A stretch of DNA of 64,000 nt from DASSUC01 sp035649895 (GTDB lineage: Bacteria; Actinomycetota; Actinomycetes; Mycobacteriales; Micromonosporaceae): the NCBI GenBank assembly GCA_035649895.1, contig DASRIS010000196.1, positions 36,958 to 100,957 on the forward strand, written 5' to 3'. The translations under genes and the position numbers were made by a program. Below, piece by piece: positions 7,779-16,010 of this stretch. The notes beneath the pieces were generated by a model. It did no database searches, had not been told where the DNA came from, and worked only from the letters and a program-made list of their open reading frames with translations. Positions within the stretch are counted from its first letter, which is position 1. Every line of letters starts with the position of its first letter.

Positions 7779-9976
7779 CCCACGGCCGCCCTGCTGTCGC
7801 CGCGCTCGGTGCCCGCGTCGCGGGCGCCGCCCTCGGCGCTGCTCGGGGCGGCGTCCCTGGCGCGGTCAGTGCCTGGTCCGGCTACCTGTTCAGTGCCTGG
7901 TTCGGTCACGTGGTCAGTAGCTGGCTCGGTGGCTTGGTCAGTGTCTGGCTCGGTGTCCTGGTCCGAGCCGAGGTCGACGGTCGCGGTCTCACCCGCCGAC
8001 TGGGGTGGGGCGGGCAGAGGGGCCTGCGGGACCAGGTCGGCCGCTGCGGCCGCGGTGGTCACCGTACGGGCGGCGGCGCGCAGCCGCGCCGCGTCCTCGC
8101 CGTCCACGCCGAGGTCGGCGACCCGGTCCAGGTACCGGGCGGCCTCGCTGTCCAGCAGGGTCCGGACCCGCGCCAGCAGATCCTTGCGAGCCTGACCGGC
8201 CAGGGTCCGGATGGCCTGGTCGCCGAAGACCGCCTCCAGCACCTTCTGCGCGGCGACCGTGGTGCCGCCGGCCACCGCAAGCTCGGCGCCGGTGGGGATG
8301 AACGCGGTCGACGCGAAGACGCCGATCATCACGAGCAGCCCGGTGGCGTTCACCGCGTACGCCGCCACCCGGGCCGCGGTCCGCTTGTCAGCCGCCTCGG
8401 TCCGCACCAGCTCCAGCACGCCGCGCTGCCAGTCCCGGACCAGGCGCTCCACCTGCTCGGCGAGGTCCGGGGATGGGCGGCTGAGATCCGTCGGCCCATA
8501 CTGCCGGGCTGAGTGCCGGCCCATCCGCTCCTCGCGCGCATCCACCAGCAGCGCGGCCCCGGCCGGCTCCGCCTGCCAGCTCGCGTACGCCTGCTCGGCA
8601 GCGTCCGCCGCCGCGGACCGGATCAGCTGGCCCAGGCTGGTCTCGAGGGCGACCTTGAGCTCCACGCCGGGCGTGGGCCGGCCGGTGAGCGCGGCGACCA
8701 GGCGGTCCCGCAGCTGGCCGATGCGGGCCTGGAGCGTGGAGAGCAGCTCGCCGGTGCCGACGAACTCCTGCCACCGGGCCAGCACCTCGCCCCGCAGCAC
8801 GGCACCGTCACGTATCCCGTGTTCCACCGCCCCGAGCGCCGTGCCGTACGCCGAGCGGGCCCGCTCCGCCAGGCCCTCGGCCGTGCGTACCTGTTCCTCG
8901 GCTGCTGCGGCCAGCCCGACGACGAGCGGCCCGGTCGCGGCGACCGCGCCGGCCATGGTCTGGCGGACCACGCCGGCCCGGGCCGCCGCGTCCCGGGCGA
9001 GCGTGGCGAGCCAGCCGCGCAGCGGCGCGGTCACCTTCTCCGGCAGAAGTCCCTGGCCGTCCACTGACGTCTCCGGCACCACGAACAGCGTCGCGCCGGC
9101 GAACCCGTGCTCCGCCAGCATCTCGGTGAAGTGCTCGGTGACCTCCCGCGCCCCCTCTGGCGGCACCCGGTCCAGCACGAGCGCGACCGCCGCACCCCGC
9201 TCCCGGGCGGTGGCCAGCGCGCCCCACGGCACGGCGTCCGCGTAGCGCGCCGCCGTCGTCACGAACAGCCAGAGGTCCGCGGCGGCCAGCAGCTGGTTGG
9301 CGAGGACCCGGTTAGCGTCGACGACCGAGTCGATGTCCGGCGCGTCCAGCAGCGCCAGTCCCGGGGTCAGCGCCGGCGCCGAGACGATCTGCAGCGTGTG
9401 GGTGTCGCGGGCGAGACCGGTGGTGCGGGTCAGGCCGGGCAGCAGGTTGGGCCGGCCGAACCATGGCGCGTCGGCCGGGTGGCACACCAGGACCGGCGCC
9501 CGGGTGGTCGGGCGCAGCACGCCCGCGGCGCTGACCGGCGCGCTCACCAGGCTGTTGACCAGGGTCGACTTGCCGGCCCCCGTGGAGCCGCCGACCACCG
9601 CCAGCAGCGGGGCGTCGAGCCGGGCGAGCCGGGGCAGGAGGTAGTCGTCGAGCTGCGCCACCAGCGCGGCTGAGGCCGCCCGGGCCTGGGCCGCGGCGGG
9701 CAGCGCGAGCGGGTAGCCAGCCTGGGACACCGCAGCGCGCAGCTCGGTGAGGGCATGCCCGAGCCGGTCCACCGCGGTCGCCGGTGCGGGCTGCGCCGGC
9801 CGTGCCGCCGGAACCCGCACCTCAGCAGCCCGGGGCGGCTCCGCCGGAGCCTGGGGCGGTTCCGCGGCAGCCTGGGTTGGCTCCGCGGTAGTCCGGGGCG
9901 GCTCCGCCGGCTGGGCGGTCGCAGCCGGCTGTGGCGCCTGCGGGCGCCCCGCCGTCAGGTCACCGTCCGTCGACAC
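7775..9976 (-). CDS. dynamin-like GTPase with repeat-bearing tails
   Basis: 733 residues. The N-terminal ~60 are Pro/Ala/Glu-rich repeats (AEPPRTTAEPTQAA). A P-loop GGSTGAGKSTLVNS occurs near residue 130, and G3 LLDAPDIDSV near 215. The G4-like VLDRVP lacks the usual NKxD. A long helical region follows, with one hydrophobic stretch (YAVNATGLLVMIGVFAS) near 545. The C-terminal ~90 residues carry TE-P-TD repeats. It is the first gene of a three-gene operon and is divergent from dnaK, 241 bp away. Two unequal GTPases side by side suggest a heteromeric membrane-remodelling pair, as for LeoA/B/C or DynA/B-type systems, but this is inference. Confidence 0.8.
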   Translation of the reverse strand: MSTDGDLTAGRPQAPQPAATAQPAEPPRTTAEPTQAAAEPPQAPAEPPRAAEVRVPAARPAQPAPATAVDRLGHALTELRAAVSQAGYPLALPAAAQARAASAALVAQLDDYLLPRLARLDAPLLAVVGGSTGAGKSTLVNSLVSAPVSAAGVLRPTTRAPVLVCHPADAPWFGRPNLLPGLTRTTGLARDTHTLQIVSAPALTPGLALLDAPDIDSVVDANRVLANQLLAAADLWLFVTTAARYADAVPWGALATARERGAAVALVLDRVPPEGAREVTEHFTEMLAEHGFAGATLFVVPETSVDGQGLLPEKVTAPLRGWLATLARDAAARAGVVRQTMAGAVAATGPLVVGLAAAAEEQVRTAEGLAERARSAYGTALGAVEHGIRDGAVLRGEVLARWQEFVGTGELLSTLQARIGQLRDRLVAALTGRPTPGVELKVALETSLGQLIRSAAADAAEQAYASWQAEPAGAALLVDAREERMGRHSARQYGPTDLSRPSPDLAEQVERLVRDWQRGVLELVRTEAADKRTAARVAAYAVNATGLLVMIGVFASTAFIPTGAELAVAGGTTVAAQKVLEAVFGDQAIRTLAGQARKDLLARVRTLLDSEAARYLDRVADLGVDGEDAARLRAAARTVTTAAAAADLVPQAPLPAPPQSAGETATVDLGSDQDTEPDTDQATEPATDHVTEPGTEQVAGPGTDRARDAAPSSAEGGARDAGTERGDSRAAVG
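7864..7959 (-). repeat. 24-bp x4 tandem repeat in GTPase C-terminal tail
   Basis: Four 24-bp units of the form ggtcagtgcctggytcggt plus five bases lie at 7864-7887, 7888-7911, 7912-7935 and 7936-7959. They are in frame and encode eight-residue units (for example TDQATEPA). The units differ at several positions, so the expansion is not recent. Confidence 0.85.
9836..9919 (-). repeat. 21-bp x4 tandem repeat in GTPase N-terminal tail
   Basis: Four 21-bp units (cggctccgccggagcctggg type) at 9836-9919 encode seven-residue Ala/Glu/Pro/Pro-rich units. They are in frame in the disordered leader of the same GTPase that carries the 24-bp array at its other end. Confidence 0.75.
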
Positions 9977-10110
9977 GCGATAAAGCCTGCCTGATCATCA
10001 GGTGCCGGACAACACTCCCGGTGTGCAGGATTGGCCCGCTCCCTGTCGCTGGCGTGGTCACCGTCTGTTCGTACCCTGATCTAGTTGCGCCTATGCGACT
10101 CAACCCCGAC

Positions 10111-10138
10111 TTGACGCACCCGCTGCGCGTGGCAGTAT
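10111..10138 (+). promoter_or_regulatory. candidate dnaK promoter
   Basis: TTGACG at 10111-10116 is a good -35. A weaker -10 (cagtat, 10133-10138) follows after 16 bp. The HAIR operator begins at 10137 and so overlaps the -10, which fits repression by HspR. Confidence 0.45.
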
Positions 10139-10157
10139 TGAGTCTGCTCCACTCAAC
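10137..10157 (+). promoter_or_regulatory. HAIR operator (HspR site) upstream of dnaK
   Basis: ATTGAGT, a 7-base spacer and ACTCAAC match the HspR-associated inverted repeat CTTGAGT-N7-ACTCAAG at 12 of 14 arm positions. It lies 60 bp before dnaK. A further ACTCAA half-site occurs at 10098-10103. HspR, encoded as the fourth gene of this operon, is the expected ligand, with DnaK as co-repressor in known systems. Confidence 0.85.
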
Positions 10158-10217
10158 TTGGGGTCGGCCGCGACCCGCGGCGGCCTCGATCGGCTTAGTA
10201 CCTGGAGGAACAGGAAC

Positions 10218-12082
<1,865 letters not shown>

Positions 12083-12086
<4 letters not shown>

Positions 12087-13096
12087 GCGAGCAGGCGGCG
12101 AACGGCCCGGCTCCAGCCGGGCCGGCGTCCGGCGGCTCCGGCCCGCCGGACGGTTCCGGCGCGCGGCCGTCCGGCGAGGAGCGCGTCGTCGTGCGGGACA
12201 ACCGAAAGATCGACCCAACGGGTACGAGCGCAGCGCCGGCGCCAGCCAGCTCGGACGCCGCGGCCGGGTCGCCTGGGTCCGGCGGCACCGGCGCGGCCTC
12301 TCCGGCCGACCAGCCAGGCGCAGCCTCCCCGGTAGGGGAGACCGGACCGGCGGGCTCGTCCGGGCAGTCCGGTCCGGGGCCCGGCGCCGGCGCGGAGAGC
12401 CCGGCGGCGACGGACCGGTCCGACGGCCGGGCCGGCGTGGCTACGTCCGTGGCTACGGAGGAGAGCGAGGCGTCAGCGGCCGGGCAGGCACCGCCCGCTG
12501 GGGCGGACACCGGTGCGCCGGCGTCGGCCGGGTCCAACGGGCCGGGCGTGGACGGATCAGGGCCGGCTGGGGCGGAGCCGTCCACCGGCGATGCCGGGTC
12601 GGCTGAGGCGGAGAAGGCCGCTACCGAGCCGGCCGCTACCGAGCCGGCCGGGCGCCCGCTCGGTGCCGAGCTGGACTCGCTGCGGGCCGAGCTCGATGAG
12701 CGGACCCGGGACCTGCAGCGGCTCAGCGCCGAGTACGCGAACTACCGCAAGCGGGTGGACCGGGACCGGGGCCTGGCCGCCGAGCAGACCACCGCGCACG
12801 TCCTGAGCGCGCTGCTGCCCGTACTGGACGACCTGGACCGGGCTCGGGAGCACGGCGACCTGGTCGGGCCGTTCGGGGCAGTGGCCGACCAGCTGATCAC
12901 GGCGACGGGCAAGTTCGGCCTGACCCCGTTCGGGGAGAAGGGCGACCCGTTCGACCCCACCAGGCACGAGGCTGTGGCGCACCTGACCTCCGCCGAGGTC
13001 ACGGAGCCGACATGCGTCGAGGTGATGCGCCGTGGCTACCTGCTGGGCGACCGGCTGCTGCGGCCCGCCATGGTGGCGGTGGCCGATCCCGAGTAG
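12083..13096 (+). CDS. grpE: nucleotide exchange factor GrpE with long disordered N-terminus
   Basis: 337 residues from a GTG overlapping the dnaK stop. GrpE releases ADP from DnaK. The family domain begins only at about residue 195: a coiled coil (LRAELDERTRDLQRLSAEYANYRKR), then a four-helix/beta-wing region (ALLPVLDDLDRAREHGDL to the end, with GDPFDPTRHEAV and a RRGYLLGDRLLRPAMVAV finish). The first ~190 residues are Gly/Pro/Ser/Ala/Glu-rich and low in complexity, including a 15-bp duplication (ATEPAATEPA). Usual actinobacterial GrpE is about 200-270 residues, so the leader is unusually long. A downstream start is possible, but the GTGA coupling supports this one. Confidence 0.92.
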
Positions 13097-13097
13097 C

Positions 13098-13144
13098 GCC
13101 GGTGGTGGTACCGGGCCGGCGACCGGCCCGGTACCACCACCGGC
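13098..13144 (+). terminator. perfect 22-bp hairpin between grpE and dnaJ
   Basis: gccggtggtggtaccgggcc... at 13098-13119 is exactly complementary to 13123-13144, with a 3-base loop (cga). It starts one base after the grpE stop. There is no T-tract, so it may be an RNA-processing or stabilising hairpin, an attenuator, or an actinobacterial I-shaped terminator that lowers dnaJ/hspR expression. Confidence 0.75.
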
Positions 13145-13183
13145 AACAGCCGTTGCGGATGGCGGGGAAACAGCACGGCGGGA

Positions 13184-13270
13184 AGCGAGCCCCGCAGCCG
13201 CGAGCGAAAGGCGGTTGCGGTGAGCGTGAGGAGTGAGCGGAGCGAGCCCCGCAGCCGCGAGCGAAAGGCG
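13184..13270 (+). repeat. two 30-bp copies of the GAGCGAGCCCCGCAG repeat before dnaJ
   Basis: The 30-bp sequence beginning agcgagccccgcagccgcga occurs at 13184-13213 and again, identical, at 13241-13270, immediately before the dnaJ start. The 27 bp between the copies include gtgagcg. A related copy precedes the gene at 607. It reads like duplicated gene-start sequence (…GTGAGC-GAGCGAGCC…). Confidence 0.8.
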
Positions 13271-13275
13271 ATGCA

Positions 13276-14460
13276 GTGAGCTCCAAGGACTGGCTGGAGA
13301 AGGACTTCTACTCGGTGCTCGGCGTGGCCAAGTCCGCCCCCGCCGACGAGATCAAGAAGGCGTACCGCAAGCTGGCCCGGGAGCTGCATCCGGACCACAA
13401 CCCGGGCGACGCCGCGGCAGAGGAGCGCTTCAAGGCCGTCTCCGAGGCGTACGACGTGCTCTCCGACGAGCGCAAGCGCAAGGAGTACGACGAGATGCGC
13501 GCCCTGTTCGGCTCGGGCGCGTTCCGTCGCAGTGCCCGCGCCGGCGCGGGCGGCGGGGCACCGTTCGACCTCGCCGACCTCTTCGGCGGGGCCGCCGGAG
13601 CAGGTGCCGGCGCTGGTGATCGCCGGTTCGGCGGTGGCGGCTTCTCGGACATCTTCGGGTCGATGTTCTCCGGCGGTGGCCGGCGCACCGGCCCGGCCCG
13701 CGGGCGCAACGTCGAGGCTGAGGTGGTGCTCGACTTCGACCAGGCGGTGCGCGGCACCACGCTGCCGCTCACGCTGCGCGCCCCGGGCGTCTGCGACAAC
13801 TGCCACGGCTCCGGGGCCCGCCCCGGCACCCTGCCGCGGACCTGCCCGCAGTGCCACGGCAGCGGGCTGGTGACCAGCAACCAGGGCGCGTTCAGCTTCT
13901 CCGAGCCGTGCCGGGCGTGCCAGGGCGTGGGTACGGTCGTCGACGAGAAGTGCGCGGAGTGCCGCGGCACCGGCGGCGTGACGAAGACCCGTACGCTCAA
14001 CGTCCGCATCCCGCCCGGGGTCGCCGACGGCCAGCGGATCCGGCTGTCCGGCCGCGGCGAGCCGGGCGAGCGTGGCGGCCCAGCCGGCGACCTCTACGTG
14101 CTGGTGAAGGTGCGGCCCGACCCGCTGTTCGGCCGGTCCGGGGATGACCTGACGCTCACCGTGCCGATCACGTACCCCGAGGCGGTGCGCGGCGTCGACC
14201 TGCGGGTGCCCACGCTGGACAGCGCGGTGACGGTACGGGTGCCGCCGGGCACGCCGAGCGGGCGCACGCTGCGGGTGCGCGGGCGTGGCATCCAGCGACG
14301 TCCTGGCACGGCCGGCGACCTGCTCGTCACTGTGGACGTGGCAGTGCCGGCCGAGCTGTCCCAGGCGGCTCGGGCGGCGCTCGAGGAGTACGCGGCGGCG
14401 GCACCGCCAGCGCCGCGCGAGCACCTGGACGCGGCCGTGCGCCGCGTCGAGCGGAGGTGA
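13276..14460 (+). CDS. dnaJ: chaperone DnaJ (Hsp40, type I)
   Basis: 394 residues, GTG start. DnaJ delivers clients to DnaK and stimulates its ATPase. The J domain (about 6-72) has the essential HPD tripeptide in RELHPDHNPGD. A Gly/Phe-rich linker with an FGGGGFSDIFGSMF-type stretch follows. Then come four zinc-binding CxxCxGxG motifs (CDNCHGSG, CPQCHGSG, CRACQGVG, CAECRGTG) and the C-terminal client-binding domains. All type I elements are intact. Its stop overlaps the alternative GTG of hspR. The SD is weak (aaaggcgatgca), and the gene follows the large hairpin and the duplicated repeats. Confidence 0.97.
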   Translation: MSSKDWLEKDFYSVLGVAKSAPADEIKKAYRKLARELHPDHNPGDAAAEERFKAVSEAYDVLSDERKRKEYDEMRALFGSGAFRRSARAGAGGGAPFDLADLFGGAAGAGAGAGDRRFGGGGFSDIFGSMFSGGGRRTGPARGRNVEAEVVLDFDQAVRGTTLPLTLRAPGVCDNCHGSGARPGTLPRTCPQCHGSGLVTSNQGAFSFSEPCRACQGVGTVVDEKCAECRGTGGVTKTRTLNVRIPPGVADGQRIRLSGRGEPGERGGPAGDLYVLVKVRPDPLFGRSGDDLTLTVPITYPEAVRGVDLRVPTLDSAVTVRVPPGTPSGRTLRVRGRGIQRRPGTAGDLLVTVDVAVPAELSQAARAALEEYAAAAPPAPREHLDAAVRRVERR

Positions 14461-14465
14461 CATCA

Positions 14466-14885
14466 ATGGCCGAAGAGTACGTGGAAGCGAAGGTGCTGCT
14501 CATCTCCGTGGCTGCGCGGATGGCCGGGATGCATCCGCAGACGCTGCGCCAGTACGACCGGATGGGCCTGGTCCAGCCGGGCCGGGCGCCGGGCGGCGGG
14601 CGCCGCTACAGCGCCCGGGACGTCGCGCTGCTGCGCGAGATCCAGCGGCTCAGCCAGGAGGACGGGGTCAACCTCGCCGGCATCAAGCGGATCATCGAGC
14701 TGGAGCAGCTGGCCGAGACGCTCCAACGGCAGCTGGCGGCGCTGGAGGCGGAGCTGGCCGAGGCGCGGCAGCGGCTGGCCGAGGCGGAGGCGCTGGCCGC
14801 GTACCGGAGCGGGGACCTGGTCCCGACCGGCCAGACGTCAACGGCGCTGGTGGTGTGGCGCCCGCGGCGCTCACCAGCCCGCTAA
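14466..14885 (+). CDS. hspR: heat-shock repressor HspR (MerR family)
   Basis: 139 residues from ATG 14466, which has ggaggt 7 bases upstream. A GTG at 14457 that overlaps the dnaJ stop would add MTS and is less likely. The winged-helix MerR DNA-binding domain is clear: LLISVAARMAGMHPQTLRQYDRMGLVQPGR, then GGGRRYSARDVALLREIQRL and GVNLAGIKRIIELE. A coiled coil (ETLQRQLAALEAELAEARQRL) follows for dimerisation. HspR binds HAIR sites; two good ones are present here, before dnaK and before clpB. It closes the dnaK operon, which gives autoregulation. Confidence 0.95.
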   Translation: MAEEYVEAKVLLISVAARMAGMHPQTLRQYDRMGLVQPGRAPGGGRRYSARDVALLREIQRLSQEDGVNLAGIKRIIELEQLAETLQRQLAALEAELAEARQRLAEAEALAAYRSGDLVPTGQTSTALVVWRPRRSPAR

Positions 14886-14999
14886 CCGCGGCCATCCCAC
14901 CCGCTAAGCCGCCATCCCACCTGCTAGCTCCGGTTCTACCCGCCAGCTGTGGGCCCGCCTGGTAGCCGCGGGTCTGCCTGTAGCCGCCGGGCTCACCCA
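14881..14999 (+). repeat. degenerate ~20-bp tandem repeat downstream of hspR
   Basis: Six imperfect units of 18-22 bp, each starting GCTA/GTAG and containing CCGC-GG and CCC (for example gctaagccgccatcccacct and gctagctccggttctacccg), fill the gap after hspR. The array begins within the last codons of hspR. I see no clear terminator hairpin. Confidence 0.5.
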
Positions 15000-15025
15000 A
15001 CCTTGACAGCCGGATGGGGCCCCAG

Positions 15026-15259
15026 CTACCGGCGTGGGGTGCCGGCGTCGGCGTAGCGCAGGACAGCGCCGATGCCGCTGCCGTCGAGCTCGGCGGGGTC
15101 CACCTGGCCCGGGTCGACCAGGACGAGGCTGGCGCCGGTGCCGGCGAGCGCACGCACGATGGCGGCGTCCGCCCGTACCTGTTGTGGCTCCGCAACGCCC
15201 ATGGCCCGCAGCTCCTCGGCGTCGAGCGCCAGGTGGGTCGGCTCCGGCCCGATCCACAC
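15026..15259 (-). CDS. small conserved-looking hypothetical protein
   Basis: 77 residues from GTG 15259. The frame stays open further upstream (…ALLVDDPSSTLS), so the true start is uncertain. The sequence alternates helix and strand (DAAIVRALAGTGASLVLVDPGQVDPAELD) and has normal actinobacterial codon bias. It lies 55 bp after another unknown gene on the same strand and may be co-transcribed with it. I do not recognise a family. Confidence 0.45.
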   Translation of the reverse strand: MWIGPEPTHLALDAEELRAMGVAEPQQVRADAAIVRALAGTGASLVLVDPGQVDPAELDGSGIGAVLRYADAGTPRR

Positions 15260-15314
15260 CGACAGCGTTGAGGACGGGTCGTCAACCAGCAGGGCGCTGT
15301 GACTGGGCGCTGTG

Positions 15315-15746
15315 CTAGCCGATGCGGCGGGGCTGGCGCACCAGGCCGCCCTCGCACCACTCGTGGTAGTCGAACAGGTCCGGCCGGGCCAGCAGCATGC
15401 GGGTGTTGTGCGCCCAGGTGGTGAGCAGCTCGTCCCCGTCGTGTTCGGCCTGCTCCACCAGCCGGCGCAGCCGGCGCTTGGGGTGGGCGCGGAAGTTGGT
15501 CCGGATGCCGTCGGCGGCGTAGATGTAGAGGCAGTGCAGGGCGAACCGCCGAGCCGGGCAGGTCGGGTCTATCGCGATCTCGAACAGGGTGCCGATCAGC
15601 CGGTCACCCGACACGAGCAGGTCCCAGTCGGGGGGCATGGTGTGCAGCGGGACCGTGTCCGGGTTGTACGCCCACGCGCGCAGCTCACCCGGGGTCGGGT
15701 CGACTGGGTTCGCGAAACCGCGAAACGCCGTCTGTTGCACGCTCAC
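15315..15746 (-). CDS. conserved hypothetical protein
   Basis: 143 residues from GTG 15746, with ggag 9 bases upstream. An ATG at 15776 is possible but reads through AT-rich repeat sequence. The protein has several Trp and Cys residues (PTPGELRAWAYN, MPPDWDLLVSG, CPARRFALHCLYIYAAD, DLFDYHEWCEGGLVRQ) and looks like a small helical soluble domain. No catalytic motif is evident. It probably forms a unit with the 77-residue ORF downstream. Confidence 0.6.
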   Translation of the reverse strand: MSVQQTAFRGFANPVDPTPGELRAWAYNPDTVPLHTMPPDWDLLVSGDRLIGTLFEIAIDPTCPARRFALHCLYIYAADGIRTNFRAHPKRRLRRLVEQAEHDGDELLTTWAHNTRMLLARPDLFDYHEWCEGGLVRQPRRIG

Positions 15747-16010
15747 CGTCAGACTCCATGAGGCCAAATATGCCAAATATGAGGCCAGCCGAATACCGCG
15801 GCGTCACCGTAGCGTGCCGCCGCTTGCCTGGGGAAGTCTCCGAGGGGAGGTTTCTTCTCCCCCACCAGCGTCCCGGGCAGCCCAAACGGGCCGCGAAACG
15901 GCAGTATCCGCGCACCTGGCACGGCGTGTCGCGCGTGGCGGGCAACACGGTGATCATTGGACACTTACCGTGAATGCCCTCGGCGTGTCGTGTCGGTAGC
16001 CGTCCAACGA
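15747..16010. other. 264-bp intergenic stretch with short AT-rich repeat and distal inverted repeat
   Basis: Near 15763-15785, gccaaatat occurs twice in tandem, an AT-rich patch likely to hold the promoter of the leftward gene. At 15953-15963 and 16004-16014, gatcattggac and gtccaacgatc form an 11-bp inverted repeat with one G-T-type mismatch and a ~40-base loop, at the 3' end of the next gene. No ORF is supported. Confidence 0.4.
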
